Assembly: GCF_009866805.1 (NCBI RefSeq)
Contig: NZ_SIZW01000041.1
Location: 372,001-436,000 of the forward strand
DNA length: 64,000 nucleotides
From: Schauerella aestuarii
Lineage (GTDB): Bacteria; Pseudomonadota; Gammaproteobacteria; Burkholderiales; Burkholderiaceae_B
Direction: 5' to 3'
Within the stretch, counting starts at the first letter, position 1. Each line of letters begins with the position of its first letter. Below the pieces are notes generated by a model. That model had not been told where the DNA came from. It saw only the letters and a program-made list of their open reading frames with translations, and did no database searches. Made by a program: the position numbers and the translations under genes. Below, one piece after another: positions 16,807 through 25,006 of the stretch.

Positions 16807-17790
16807 CTATTCGATCTTGATATCGGCGGCTTTGATCACCTTGGCCCATTTGGCCAGTTCGGCGCCGATGAACTGGCCAAATTCGGCGGGGGTGCCGGGC
16901 TTGGGTTCCGCGCCTGCCGCGATCATGTTCCTGGCCAGTTCCGGATCGGACATGACCGCGACCAGATCGGCATTGACGCGGTCGATGACCGCCTTTGGCG
17001 TTTTGGCCGGCGCGAGCAATCCCGTCCACGAATACGCTTCGTAGCCGGCCAGGCCTTCGGCGGCGATCGTCGGCACGTCGGGGACCAGCGCCGAAGGCTC
17101 CAGATTGCCCACGCCCAGCGCCCGCACCCGGCCTGTCTTGATGTGCGGCACGGCACTTGGGCCATCGGCAAACATCACCTGCACCTGCCCGCCCAGCAGA
17201 TCCTGCATGGCCGGCGCGCTGCCGCGATAAGGCACATGCTGGATCTTGATGCCCGCCATGCTGTTGAAGAGTTCGCCTGCCAGGTGCGTGCCGCCGCCCG
17301 TGCCCGACGAGCCGAAGGAGAGCTTGCCCGGATTCGCCCGGGCGTAAGCGATCAGCTCTTTCACGCTCTTGACCGGCAACGAGGGGTTGACCACGAGGAT
17401 GATCGGAAAGATCGCCACCATGCCCACGGGCGCGAAGTCACGCGTGACGTCATAGCTCAGGTCGCTGCGCAGGCTGGGCAGCACCGTGTGATGGATCGAC
17501 GCGAAGAAAAAGTTGTAGCCGTCGGGCTCGGCGCGGACGGCCAGTTGCGCGCCAACGATGCCGCCGGCGCCGGCTTTGTTGTCGACCACGGTCGGTTGGC
17601 GCCAGCGCCGGCCCAGCGGCTGCGTGACGAAACGCGCGGTGACGTCCACCGGGCCACCCGGCGGAAAGGGCACCACGAAGTTCACGGCATGGGTGGGCCA
17701 GTCGGCAGCGCGCGCCCATGTGGGCAACATGGCGCTCCCGCACGCGGCAGCCAAAGCGGTCAATACGTGACGGCGGTTGAGGTCGGTCAT
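16807..17790 (-). CDS. Bug-type receptor with twin-arginine-like signal
   Basis: A 327-residue receptor of the same family as its convergent neighbour, 11 bp away. I choose ATG 17790 because GGAGA lies 8 bp upstream; an in-frame ATG at 17805 has no comparable site. The N-terminus MTDLNRRHVLTALAAACG has paired arginines and a hydrophobic stretch ending WARA, which could be read by Sec or Tat. Family blocks: WPTHAVNFVVPFPPGGPVDVTAR, FGSSGTGGGTHLAGELFN, HVPYRGSAPAMQDLLGGQV. The two receptors are only moderately similar, so they likely bind different ligands. Confidence 0.92.
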   Translation of the reverse strand: MTDLNRRHVLTALAAACGSAMLPTWARAADWPTHAVNFVVPFPPGGPVDVTARFVTQPLGRRWRQPTVVDNKAGAGGIVGAQLAVRAEPDGYNFFFASIHHTVLPSLRSDLSYDVTRDFAPVGMVAIFPIILVVNPSLPVKSVKELIAYARANPGKLSFGSSGTGGGTHLAGELFNSMAGIKIQHVPYRGSAPAMQDLLGGQVQVMFADGPSAVPHIKTGRVRALGVGNLEPSALVPDVPTIAAEGLAGYEAYSWTGLLAPAKTPKAVIDRVNADLVAVMSDPELARNMIAAGAEPKPGTPAEFGQFIGAELAKWAKVIKAADIKIE

Positions 17791-17982
17791 GATTGTGGTC
17801 TCCATATGAGTGCCGCTTGCCCATCGCCGGGTGACGTTGGGGGGCCGCATCCCGTTCATCGCGCCGCATGCGGACGCGATAGACGGCCATTATTTACTGC
17901 GCACCGTCATTCGGGTTTTGGCTTTGCGAAACCCTGCCTTTACGGCTACCGATATGCCGTGATGCAAGCGTTGCCGATCGCA

Positions 17983-18006
17983 CTTGCCGTGCGGCGGCAC
18001 GGCAAG
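17983..18006. promoter_or_regulatory. Perfect 10-bp inverted repeat upstream of the MaoC gene
   Basis: CTTGCCGTGC and GCACGGCAAG are separated by GGCG, 41 bp before the MaoC start codon, in the 257-bp divergent region with the Bug gene. It could be an operator or a leader hairpin. Confidence 0.45.
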
Positions 18007-18047
18007 GCCGGCTTATCCGAAGGATTGCGATCCAGGGAGTCGAACGC

Positions 18048-18908
18048 GTGAAATACGACACGATCAAGCAATGGGACTTTCCCACAGTCGAACAGACCTA
18101 CACCGAGAAGGACACCATCCTGTATGCCCTGGGCATCGGGCTTGGCGCGGATCCGATGGATACGCGGCAGTTGGCGTATGTGTATGAAGCCAATCTGCGC
18201 GCGTTTCCCACGCAAAGCGTGGTGCTGGCCTATCCCGGCTTCTGGATGCGCGATCCGCGGGCTGAAATCGACTGGGTGAGACTCGTGCATGGCGAGCAAC
18301 GGCTGCAGATGCATTGCCCGTTGCCTGCCGCCGGTACCGTCACGGCCAAAACGCGTGTGACGCATGTGATCGACAAAGGCCCCGAGCGCGGCGCGCTGGT
18401 GGTGAGCGAGCGCACGTTGCTGGGCGGGAACGGCGAGAAGATCGCCACGATTTCGCAAACCACGTTCTGCCGTGGCGATGGCGGATTCGGGCAGGGCGAC
18501 GAGAGCCCGCCGCCATTGCCTCCCACCCCCAATACGCCGCCCGACCGAACCGTCACGCTGGCGATCTCACCGCGTGCAGCGCTGATCTATCGGTTATCGG
18601 CCGATCCCAATCCGCTGCACATCGATCCCGACGTGGCGCGGCAAGCCGGATATCCGCGCCCGATCCTGCATGGGTTGGCGACCTATGGGGTGGCGGCGCA
18701 GGCCGTCGTGCAAACCTATTGCGGGCACGACGCGCAGCGATTGACCGGACTCGACCTGCGCTTTTCGGCGCCGGTGTATCCGGGCGAGACGCTGGCAGTC
18801 GATCTCTGGCAAGACGGGCCCGGACGGGTGCGCCTGCTGGCGCGCGTGCCGGCGCGAGACAAGGTCGTGCTCAGTCACGGCACGGCAACTTATAACGAAG
18901 GCCTTTAA
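18048..18908 (+). CDS. MaoC-like double-hotdog enoyl-CoA hydratase (hydratase 2 type)
   Basis: A 286-residue protein. The C-terminal hotdog has the hydratase-2 motif YRLSADPNPLHIDPDVARQ (about 183-201, catalytic Asp and His) followed by GYPRPILHGLATYG. The N-terminal hotdog lacks this motif, as in the MFE-2 hydratase arrangement. It hydrates trans-2-enoyl-CoA to (R)-3-hydroxyacyl-CoA. The start is GTG 18048 with GGGAG upstream. It is immediately followed by the CaiB-type gene, with no intergenic space. A proline-rich linker (about 150-165) joins the halves. Confidence 0.88.
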   Translation: MKYDTIKQWDFPTVEQTYTEKDTILYALGIGLGADPMDTRQLAYVYEANLRAFPTQSVVLAYPGFWMRDPRAEIDWVRLVHGEQRLQMHCPLPAAGTVTAKTRVTHVIDKGPERGALVVSERTLLGGNGEKIATISQTTFCRGDGGFGQGDESPPPLPPTPNTPPDRTVTLAISPRAALIYRLSADPNPLHIDPDVARQAGYPRPILHGLATYGVAAQAVVQTYCGHDAQRLTGLDLRFSAPVYPGETLAVDLWQDGPGRVRLLARVPARDKVVLSHGTATYNEGL

Positions 18909-20138
18909 ATGACGACAACACGCAGCAGCCCGCTTTCCGATATTCGTGTGCTGGACCTGAGCCGCATTCTGGCGGGTCCGTGGTGCACGCAAAACCTCGC
19001 CGATCTGGGCGCGGATGTGATCAAGGTCGAAAAACCCGGCAGCGGCGACGACACACGTGGCTGGGGGCCACCCTATCTGAAAGACGATGCAGGGCAGGAC
19101 ACCTCCGAAGCGGCGTATTACTTGAGCACCAACCGAAACAAGCGCTCGATCGAAGTGGATATCGCCACCGCCGAAGGCGCCGATCTGATTCGCGAACTGG
19201 CGCGCAAGAGCGACGTGCTGGTCGAGAACTACAAAGTGGGCGGCTTGAAGAAATACGGCCTGGACTACGACGCATTGAAGGCGATCAATCCGGCATTGAT
19301 CTATTGCTCGGTGACCGGCTTCGGGCATGATGGCCCTTATCGCGAACGGCCCGGTTACGACTTCATGATCCAGGGCATGGCCGGTCTGATGAGCATCACC
19401 GGCGAGCGCGACGATCTGCCGGGCGGCGGCCCGCAGAAGGCGGGTGTGGCCGTTACCGATATCGTCACCGGCATGTACGCTTCGGTCGCCATTCTTGGCG
19501 CACTCGCCGAGCGGCATCGCAGTGGGCTGGGGCAGCATCTCGACATCGCCTTGCTCGACTGCCATGTGGCGATGCTCGCCAACCAGAACTCCAACTTCTT
19601 CAACTCCGGCGTGGCGCCCAAACGCGCGGGCAATGCGCATCAGAATGTGGTGCCGTACCAGGTGTTTGCTGCGAGCGATGGCCACCTCATCGTGGCGGTG
19701 GGCAACGATAGTCAGTTTCGCGCCTTCTGCGCCATCATTGGCGCCGTCGAACTCGGTACCGATGCGCGCTATGCGACCAATAAGCAGCGTGTGATCAATC
19801 GCGTGGCGCTGATCGAGCGGTTGACCGCGATCATGGCGTCAGGCAAGCGCGACGCGTGGCTGCAAAAGCTGGAAGCCGTGGGTGTGCCGTGCGGGCCGAT
19901 CAACGATATCGAACAGGTCTTCGACAACCCGCAGGTGCAGGCCCGCGGACTGCGCCAGGAGATGACGCATCCCCTGGCCGGGCGCGCATCGGTCACGGCC
20001 AGCCCGTTGCGGTTCTCGGACACGCCCGTGCAGTACCGCCGCGCGCCGCCGATGCTCGGCGAGCACACCGAAGAAGTGTTGCGCGAGGTGCTGGGGATGG
20101 ATGCGGCGAGCGTTGCCACTTTCGCGGGTTCGGTGTGA
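18909..20138 (+). CDS. CaiB/BaiF family (class III) CoA transferase
   Basis: A 409-residue class III CoA transferase. It has the N-terminal RVLDLSRILAGPWCTQNLADLGADVIKVE block, the STNRNKRSIEVDI segment, YCSVTGFGHDGPYRERPGYD, and the conserved Asp region IALLDCHVAML (residue about 217). The C-terminal HTEEVLREVLGM is also typical. It would activate a carboxylic acid to its CoA thioester using a donor such as succinyl-CoA, the logical entry step for the neighbouring acyl-CoA genes. It starts directly after the MaoC stop. Confidence 0.92.
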   Translation: MTTTRSSPLSDIRVLDLSRILAGPWCTQNLADLGADVIKVEKPGSGDDTRGWGPPYLKDDAGQDTSEAAYYLSTNRNKRSIEVDIATAEGADLIRELARKSDVLVENYKVGGLKKYGLDYDALKAINPALIYCSVTGFGHDGPYRERPGYDFMIQGMAGLMSITGERDDLPGGGPQKAGVAVTDIVTGMYASVAILGALAERHRSGLGQHLDIALLDCHVAMLANQNSNFFNSGVAPKRAGNAHQNVVPYQVFAASDGHLIVAVGNDSQFRAFCAIIGAVELGTDARYATNKQRVINRVALIERLTAIMASGKRDAWLQKLEAVGVPCGPINDIEQVFDNPQVQARGLRQEMTHPLAGRASVTASPLRFSDTPVQYRRAPPMLGEHTEEVLREVLGMDAASVATFAGSV

Positions 20139-20164
20139 GACGGCATACTCGGCTGAACTGCCGC

Positions 20165-21499
20165 TCAATCGTTAGCCGGCAATGTCTTCAAGCCTCGTGC
20201 AGGCGAGCGGCCAATCACCGCAAACTGCACCACGAAGAATACGCTGGATGCCCACAGGCACGCGTCGACGCCGAAGCGTGCCGCGAGGAGCGCGCCGATC
20301 GCCGCGCCGATCGGGCGCGAGCCGTAGGTGGCGGCAAGAATGACCGACGACACACGACCCAGCATCGCATTGGGCGTGACCGTTTGCCGAAGCGTGGTGG
20401 TAGCGATCGTCCATAAAATCGGACCGGCACCGAACAGAAACATGGCCACGGCGGCAAGGGTCGCCGCGGCCATGGTCGACGTCGTCAACATCAGCAACGA
20501 CGCCAGCAAGGCACTTGCCGGACCGACCATGATCATCGTGCCGAACGACACCCGTTTCGATAGCGCCGGTGCAAGCAGGGCACCCGCGACCATCCCCGCG
20601 CCATAGCTGCCCAATGTCAGCCCGACCCCGGTCGCATTCAATCCGAGCCGGTCGATCGCGTACGCCACATACACCGCCTGCAGAATGAACCACGCGGTAT
20701 TGAAGAACGTCGATCCAATCAATAGCGGTCGCAGCAGCGGTTGGGTCCACACGAATGCCGCGCCGTCGCGCAGATCGTGCCAGACGTGCTTGCGAGGCGG
20801 TTGGCATTGCGTGTGTGCATTGGGTAACGACGATGCAGCGGCATCAGCGGATGCCGGCGAATCGGTGGAAGCAGGCGACAGGAACCCGCGGGTCGTGGCG
20901 TGCGGCAAGCGCAGCAACAGCAACAGCGCGACGATCGAGAGCGCGGTCGCCAGCACATATGCGGCCGGCGCCCCCATCATGCCGACCAAGCTTCCTCCGG
21001 CGGCCGGCCCCGCCACAAACGCGGTGCTGCGTGCCAGTTCGATCGAACGATTGGCAGCGGTCAATTGCGCGCGCGGCACCAGTTGCGGCACCAATGCCGG
21101 CGCCGCCACGCTATAGAGCACTGTGCCGGCGGCGCCGACGAATCCTAACAAGGCCAACCCATTTAGCCCGAGCGCTTGCGCCGCCAGCAATGCCACAATG
21201 GCAAGGAGGGCGCCCGCGCGCAACGCTTCGGCAGTCACCATCAGCGTGCGCCGGGCGTAACGATCCGCGAGTACGCCTGCCGGTAGCGCGAAGAGCAGGA
21301 AGGGCAGCGTTTGCGCGGTTTGCAGCGCGCCCGTTTGGGCGGCCGTGGCACCGAAGGCCAGCACCGCCGCGAGCGGGGCAGCGGCCAGCGCGATCTGTTC
21401 GGAAAACTGCGCGGCGAAGTTGGATTGCACGAGCCGGCGAAACGCCGTGGCGCCAGTGCGGGAGCGTTGTTCGTCAACAGTAAGCGGGTGGGGAATCAT
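20165..21499 (-). CDS. MFS transporter, MFS_3 (EntS-like) type
   Basis: A 444-residue membrane protein with about 12 hydrophobic segments. The loop-2 motif GVLADRYARRTLMV identifies the major facilitator superfamily. A long cytoplasmic loop between TM6 and TM7 (around 205-235) is rich in Ser/Ala/Pro. The relationship to EntS-like exporters (QSNFAAQFSEQIALAAAPL start, ALVPQLVPRAQLTAAN) suggests efflux of a small molecule. ATG 21499 is chosen over an upstream alternative. It is convergent with the CaiB gene 26 bp away. Confidence 0.88.
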   Translation of the reverse strand: MIPHPLTVDEQRSRTGATAFRRLVQSNFAAQFSEQIALAAAPLAAVLAFGATAAQTGALQTAQTLPFLLFALPAGVLADRYARRTLMVTAEALRAGALLAIVALLAAQALGLNGLALLGFVGAAGTVLYSVAAPALVPQLVPRAQLTAANRSIELARSTAFVAGPAAGGSLVGMMGAPAAYVLATALSIVALLLLLRLPHATTRGFLSPASTDSPASADAAASSLPNAHTQCQPPRKHVWHDLRDGAAFVWTQPLLRPLLIGSTFFNTAWFILQAVYVAYAIDRLGLNATGVGLTLGSYGAGMVAGALLAPALSKRVSFGTMIMVGPASALLASLLMLTTSTMAAATLAAVAMFLFGAGPILWTIATTTLRQTVTPNAMLGRVSSVILAATYGSRPIGAAIGALLAARFGVDACLWASSVFFVVQFAVIGRSPARGLKTLPAND

Positions 21500-21671
21500 G
21501 ACGGCACCGAGTAGAGGTGACGCCAGTGTGGCGGGCACGGAACTTACGCACACTCCGATTCTTGCGATGGCATCAGACGTTGCGGCCGAACGGCCAACGC
21601 ACTCGAAGAAAAATCGAAAGAGGGATGCGGCACTGGCGTCTCACCCTGCTTCAACCGTCTCTCAGCGGCTG

Positions 21672-21700
21672 CTTTCAGCTTCCCGTCATGAAACTATCAT
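21672..21700 (+). promoter_or_regulatory. Candidate Pho box (three 11-bp-spaced repeats)
   Basis: Three 7-mers similar to the PhoB half-site CTGTCAT are spaced exactly 11 bp: CTTTCAG (21672), CCGTCAT (21683) and CTATCAT (21694), each separated by four bases. The last two form an 18-bp box matching the E. coli consensus at about 15 positions. A weak TATGGC -10-like hexamer follows at 21714. The box implies phosphate-starvation control of the lipoprotein gene by PhoB, which is encoded in this window. Confidence 0.6.
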
Positions 21701-21749
21701 GAACGACAGTCAGTATGGCGCACCTTCAAACTCGCACGCACGCCGTCAC

Positions 21750-23795
21750 ATGCCCCGCTATCCGCTGCCTTTCCGTTTTCTACCGACCGCCATCGCGCGC
21801 GGCCTGATCGTTTGCGCAATCACGCTGCCGCTGGCAGCTTGCGGTGGCGATGACGACGATGCGCCCGCCACGCCGCCCGTGACAGCGCCGGAAACGCCCA
21901 TCGTCACGCCGCCGGTGGTCGTGCCGCCGGAGACCACGCCGCCGGTCACCCAGCCGCCTGTGACCGAAACGCCGGCACCCGAGCCCGAACAACCGCAGCC
22001 GGAACCCGAGCCCGAACCGGAAGTGCCCGTAGAAGCCACCCCGCAAACGATCTCCCTCGCCTTTGCGGGCCGTTATTCGGCAGGCGCCTTCGGCGTGAGC
22101 GCGGCAGAAATTCCCGCGTTCGATCCGGCGAGCAAACGCACGTTCATCGTCAACGCCCAGAAGGGCATGGTCGACGTGCTGAACACGCTAGACCCCGCCA
22201 ATCCCACGTTGATCGGCTCGATCGACGCCACGAGCATCGCCCCGGGCGCCACCGTCAACAGTGTGTCCCTGCGCGATGGCATCGTTGCGCTCGCCATCGA
22301 ATCGGCCGTGAAAACCGATCCGGGATTCGTCGCGTTTTACCGCGCCGATACCCTGGCAAAACTCAGCCAGGTGGGCGTGGGCGCGTTGCCCGATATGCTC
22401 ACCTTTACCCCCGATGGCAAGTATGTGCTGGTTGCCAATGAAGGCGAGCCCAGCGACGATTACCAGATCGATCCGGAGGGGTCGGTCAGCATCATCGATG
22501 TGAGCGACCTCAATGCGCCGACGGCACGCGTCGCCGCTTTTACGCCGTTCAACAGCAAGGCGGCCGAGCTGCGCGCCGCAGGGGTACGCATCTTCGGCCC
22601 CAATGCCACGGTGGCGCAGGATGTGGAACCGGAGTACATCGCCGTCTCCGCAGATAGCCGCACCGCGTGGGTTGCGCTGCAAGAAAACAATGCCCTGGCG
22701 CGCATCGATATCGGCAGCGCTACGGTCACGGCCATCTCGGCATTGGGTTTCAAGGATCATGGTCTGGAAGCCAACGCGCTGGACGCCAGCGACGAACCGG
22801 TCGGCATCAACATCAGCACCTTCGCCGGCGTGAAGGGCATGTACATGCCCGATGCCATCGCTTCGTATGCGGTGGGCGGCAAGACCTATCTCGTCACCGC
22901 CAATGAAGGCGATGCGCGGGCCTGGGGTGAAGACAATCCGGACTACTTCGGTGGCTTCGACGCGAGCAAGGGTTTCGTTGAGGAATTCCGCGTGAAGCAT
23001 CTGGTGCACCGTAGCGGCTTCGATCGCCGCCGCGGCGACGATCTGCCGCCGCAATTGCGCGCGTTGGCGGCCGGCGCATTGCTCAACCCGGATGTCTTCG
23101 CTTATTGCGGCGCCAAGCCCGGCGACCCCGGCAAATGCCGTGATGACGATGTGCTGGGCCGTCTCAATGTGACGTGGACGATGGGCTATCGCCAGGACGC
23201 CAGCGGCAATCCGGTTATGTTCAATGCCGCCGGTGCCCAGGATGCGAGCGGCGACCGGTTGATGTACGACGCGCTGTATGCCTTCGGCGGCCGATCGTTC
23301 TCGATCCGCGATGAGGATGGCGCGCTGGTGTGGGACTCCGGTGAACAGTTCGAGCGCTATCTGGCCGGCGACACGTGCAAGGTGGGCCCCAACCGCGACA
23401 TCGACTGCAAGCTGTATTTCAATTCGGGTCACGACGAGGGCGATGCGCAAGACTCGCGCAGCGATGCCAAAGGCCCGGAGCCCGAAGGCGTGGCATTGGG
23501 CAAGATCGGCAACAAAACCTTCGCCTTCATCGGCCTGGAGCGCATGGGCGGCATCATGGTCTACGACGTCACCAATCCCACCGCACCCACCTTTGTCGAT
23601 TACTACAACACGCGCAGCGACTGGACGACTGCTGATCCGTCGACGGTGCTGAGCACCGCGGGCGATCTGGGGCCGGAAGGGTTGACGTTCGTGTCGGCCG
23701 CCCAGTCACCCACGGGCAGCGCCTTGTTGATCGTCGGCAATGAAGTCAGCGGCACAACCGCCGTATACAACATTGCGCAGACGATAGCGCCTTGA
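21750..23795 (+). CDS. Choice-of-anchor I family lipoprotein (extracytoplasmic beta-propeller-like)
   Basis: A 681-residue protein from ATG 21750. The lipobox LPLAACGG places the lipidated Cys at residue 31. An Asp run and a long Pro/Glu/Thr-rich spacer (about 34-96) follow, then a large domain with VANEGEPSDDY, LVTANEGDAR and a C-terminal GPEGLTFV motif, as in choice-of-anchor I proteins, often annotated near alkaline phosphatases. An in-frame ATG at 21699 would add 17 residues, but it lies inside the Pho-box-like promoter, so the later start is preferred. The likely role is in extracellular phosphate or phosphoester acquisition, inferred from the promoter. Confidence 0.8.
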   Translation: MPRYPLPFRFLPTAIARGLIVCAITLPLAACGGDDDDAPATPPVTAPETPIVTPPVVVPPETTPPVTQPPVTETPAPEPEQPQPEPEPEPEVPVEATPQTISLAFAGRYSAGAFGVSAAEIPAFDPASKRTFIVNAQKGMVDVLNTLDPANPTLIGSIDATSIAPGATVNSVSLRDGIVALAIESAVKTDPGFVAFYRADTLAKLSQVGVGALPDMLTFTPDGKYVLVANEGEPSDDYQIDPEGSVSIIDVSDLNAPTARVAAFTPFNSKAAELRAAGVRIFGPNATVAQDVEPEYIAVSADSRTAWVALQENNALARIDIGSATVTAISALGFKDHGLEANALDASDEPVGINISTFAGVKGMYMPDAIASYAVGGKTYLVTANEGDARAWGEDNPDYFGGFDASKGFVEEFRVKHLVHRSGFDRRRGDDLPPQLRALAAGALLNPDVFAYCGAKPGDPGKCRDDDVLGRLNVTWTMGYRQDASGNPVMFNAAGAQDASGDRLMYDALYAFGGRSFSIRDEDGALVWDSGEQFERYLAGDTCKVGPNRDIDCKLYFNSGHDEGDAQDSRSDAKGPEPEGVALGKIGNKTFAFIGLERMGGIMVYDVTNPTAPTFVDYYNTRSDWTTADPSTVLSTAGDLGPEGLTFVSAAQSPTGSALLIVGNEVSGTTAVYNIAQTIAP

Positions 23796-23839
23796 TTGAA
23801 AGCTGATACCTGCTTACTTGAAAGCAGACGCCCGCTTAC
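23796..23839. repeat. Imperfect 22-bp tandem duplication
   Basis: Two adjacent 22-bp copies (23796-23817 and 23818-23839) match at 18 positions, both starting TTGAAAGC and ending GCTTAC. They fill the space between the stop of the lipoprotein gene and the 3' end of the convergent LysR gene, and include the LysR stop codon. Confidence 0.8.
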
Positions 23840-24765
23840 GCGACCGGCGCTTCGGCACCGGGCGCGTCCTGATGGCCATAGGCGCGCCGCACGTGCTCGA
23901 GAAAGGCACTCATCGCTGCACTGGCGTGACGCCGATTCGGATAATAGAGATACCAGCAGGGCAAGGTGGGGCTCCAGTCTTCCAATAGCCGCACCAGCTT
24001 GCCCTCACGTACCGGCTCGCTGACGTAATCCTCTAGAAGATGGGCCACCCCCTGGCCGGCCAGAGCAGCCTGCAGCTCCTGATGTGCCGAGCTCAATGTG
24101 AGGCGGCCCTGCGGTACGACGTTCAACGACGTGCCGTCTTTTTCAAACGCCCATGAGACGAGCGTGCCACTCGGAAATCGGCGGCGGATCGCATCGTGCG
24201 CGGCGAGCGCATCGGGTACTGTCGGCACGCCGCGGCGCTGCACGTACTGCGGCGAGGCCACGATGGCATAGCGCAACGGTGGCCCCAAGGGCATGGCGAT
24301 CATGTCCTGCGCGAGCTGCTTGCCGAACCGTACCCCGGCATCGAATCCCTGCTCGACGATATCCACTAAGGCCGCATCGCTGATGAGTTCGACCTTGACG
24401 TCGGGATGTACCTGCATGAAGTCGAAGACGAGCGGACACAGCACATGATCCACCGCGGGTCCGGGCGCGTTGATCCGCAAGGTGCCCGTCGGGCTGGTGC
24501 GCAATTGATCCAGGTCATTGACCGCGACATGGATGTCGCGCAGCGCCGGCGCCAGCCGATCGAGCAGCCGCGCACCGGCCTCCGTTGGTGCCACGCTGCG
24601 CGTGGTGCGATTGAGCAACCGTATCCCCAATGACGTCTCGAGTGCATTCATGCTTTGGCTCAACGCCGAGGACGATATGCCGCGCTCACTGGCTGCCGCG
24701 CGAAAGCTGCCGCAGCGCACGATCGTGGCGAAAATCTCGAGGCTATCAAGTCGAAGCTGTGCCAT
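23836..24765 (-). CDS. LysR-family transcriptional regulator
   Basis: A 309-residue LTTR. The helix-turn-helix is at about 5-62 (LEIFATIVRCGSFRAAASERGISSSALSQSMNALE) and the effector domain at about 90-295. The SALSQ..NALE..LG pattern resembles the AaeR/CrgA/DsdC-like group that controls neighbouring oxidoreductases or hydrolases. It is divergent from the Tat-exported MBL-fold gene, its likely target. The C-terminal tail is rich in Gly/Ala/Pro. Confidence 0.92.
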   Translation of the reverse strand: MAQLRLDSLEIFATIVRCGSFRAAASERGISSSALSQSMNALETSLGIRLLNRTTRSVAPTEAGARLLDRLAPALRDIHVAVNDLDQLRTSPTGTLRINAPGPAVDHVLCPLVFDFMQVHPDVKVELISDAALVDIVEQGFDAGVRFGKQLAQDMIAMPLGPPLRYAIVASPQYVQRRGVPTVPDALAAHDAIRRRFPSGTLVSWAFEKDGTSLNVVPQGRLTLSSAHQELQAALAGQGVAHLLEDYVSEPVREGKLVRLLEDWSPTLPCWYLYYPNRRHASAAMSAFLEHVRRAYGHQDAPGAEAPVA

Positions 24766-24799
24766 TGCGCAGTTCTGCTCATCGATTCGTTAAGGGTGA

Positions 24800-24816
24800 G
24801 GCATCTTATCAATGCC
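24800..24816. promoter_or_regulatory. Candidate LysR box GGCAT-N7-ATGCC
   Basis: A 5-bp perfect inverted repeat with a 7-bp spacer, 35-51 bp upstream of the LysR start codon, in the 241-bp region shared with the MBL-fold gene. Its size and position suit a LysR recognition site. Confidence 0.45.
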
Positions 24817-25006
24817 GGTTGTGGCTGTCATAGTGCCAGCGAATGGCGGTGAGGGTCACCGCATCACCCCGCGCGGCATGACATGACATCGTGTCGCGCT
24901 CACGGCGATCGCACGCTGCATAAGTCGTGAACTTGCCGCGAAACCGATTAACGCGCCGAGTGTCGACGCGCTCACATGATGTCTTCCCTGAAATCGGAGA
25001 ACTTTG

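Noticed and set aside
14522-17029. Open frame of about 835 codons antisense to the thiolase-like and Bug genes
   Set aside because: Crosses several real genes and shows no protein family features.
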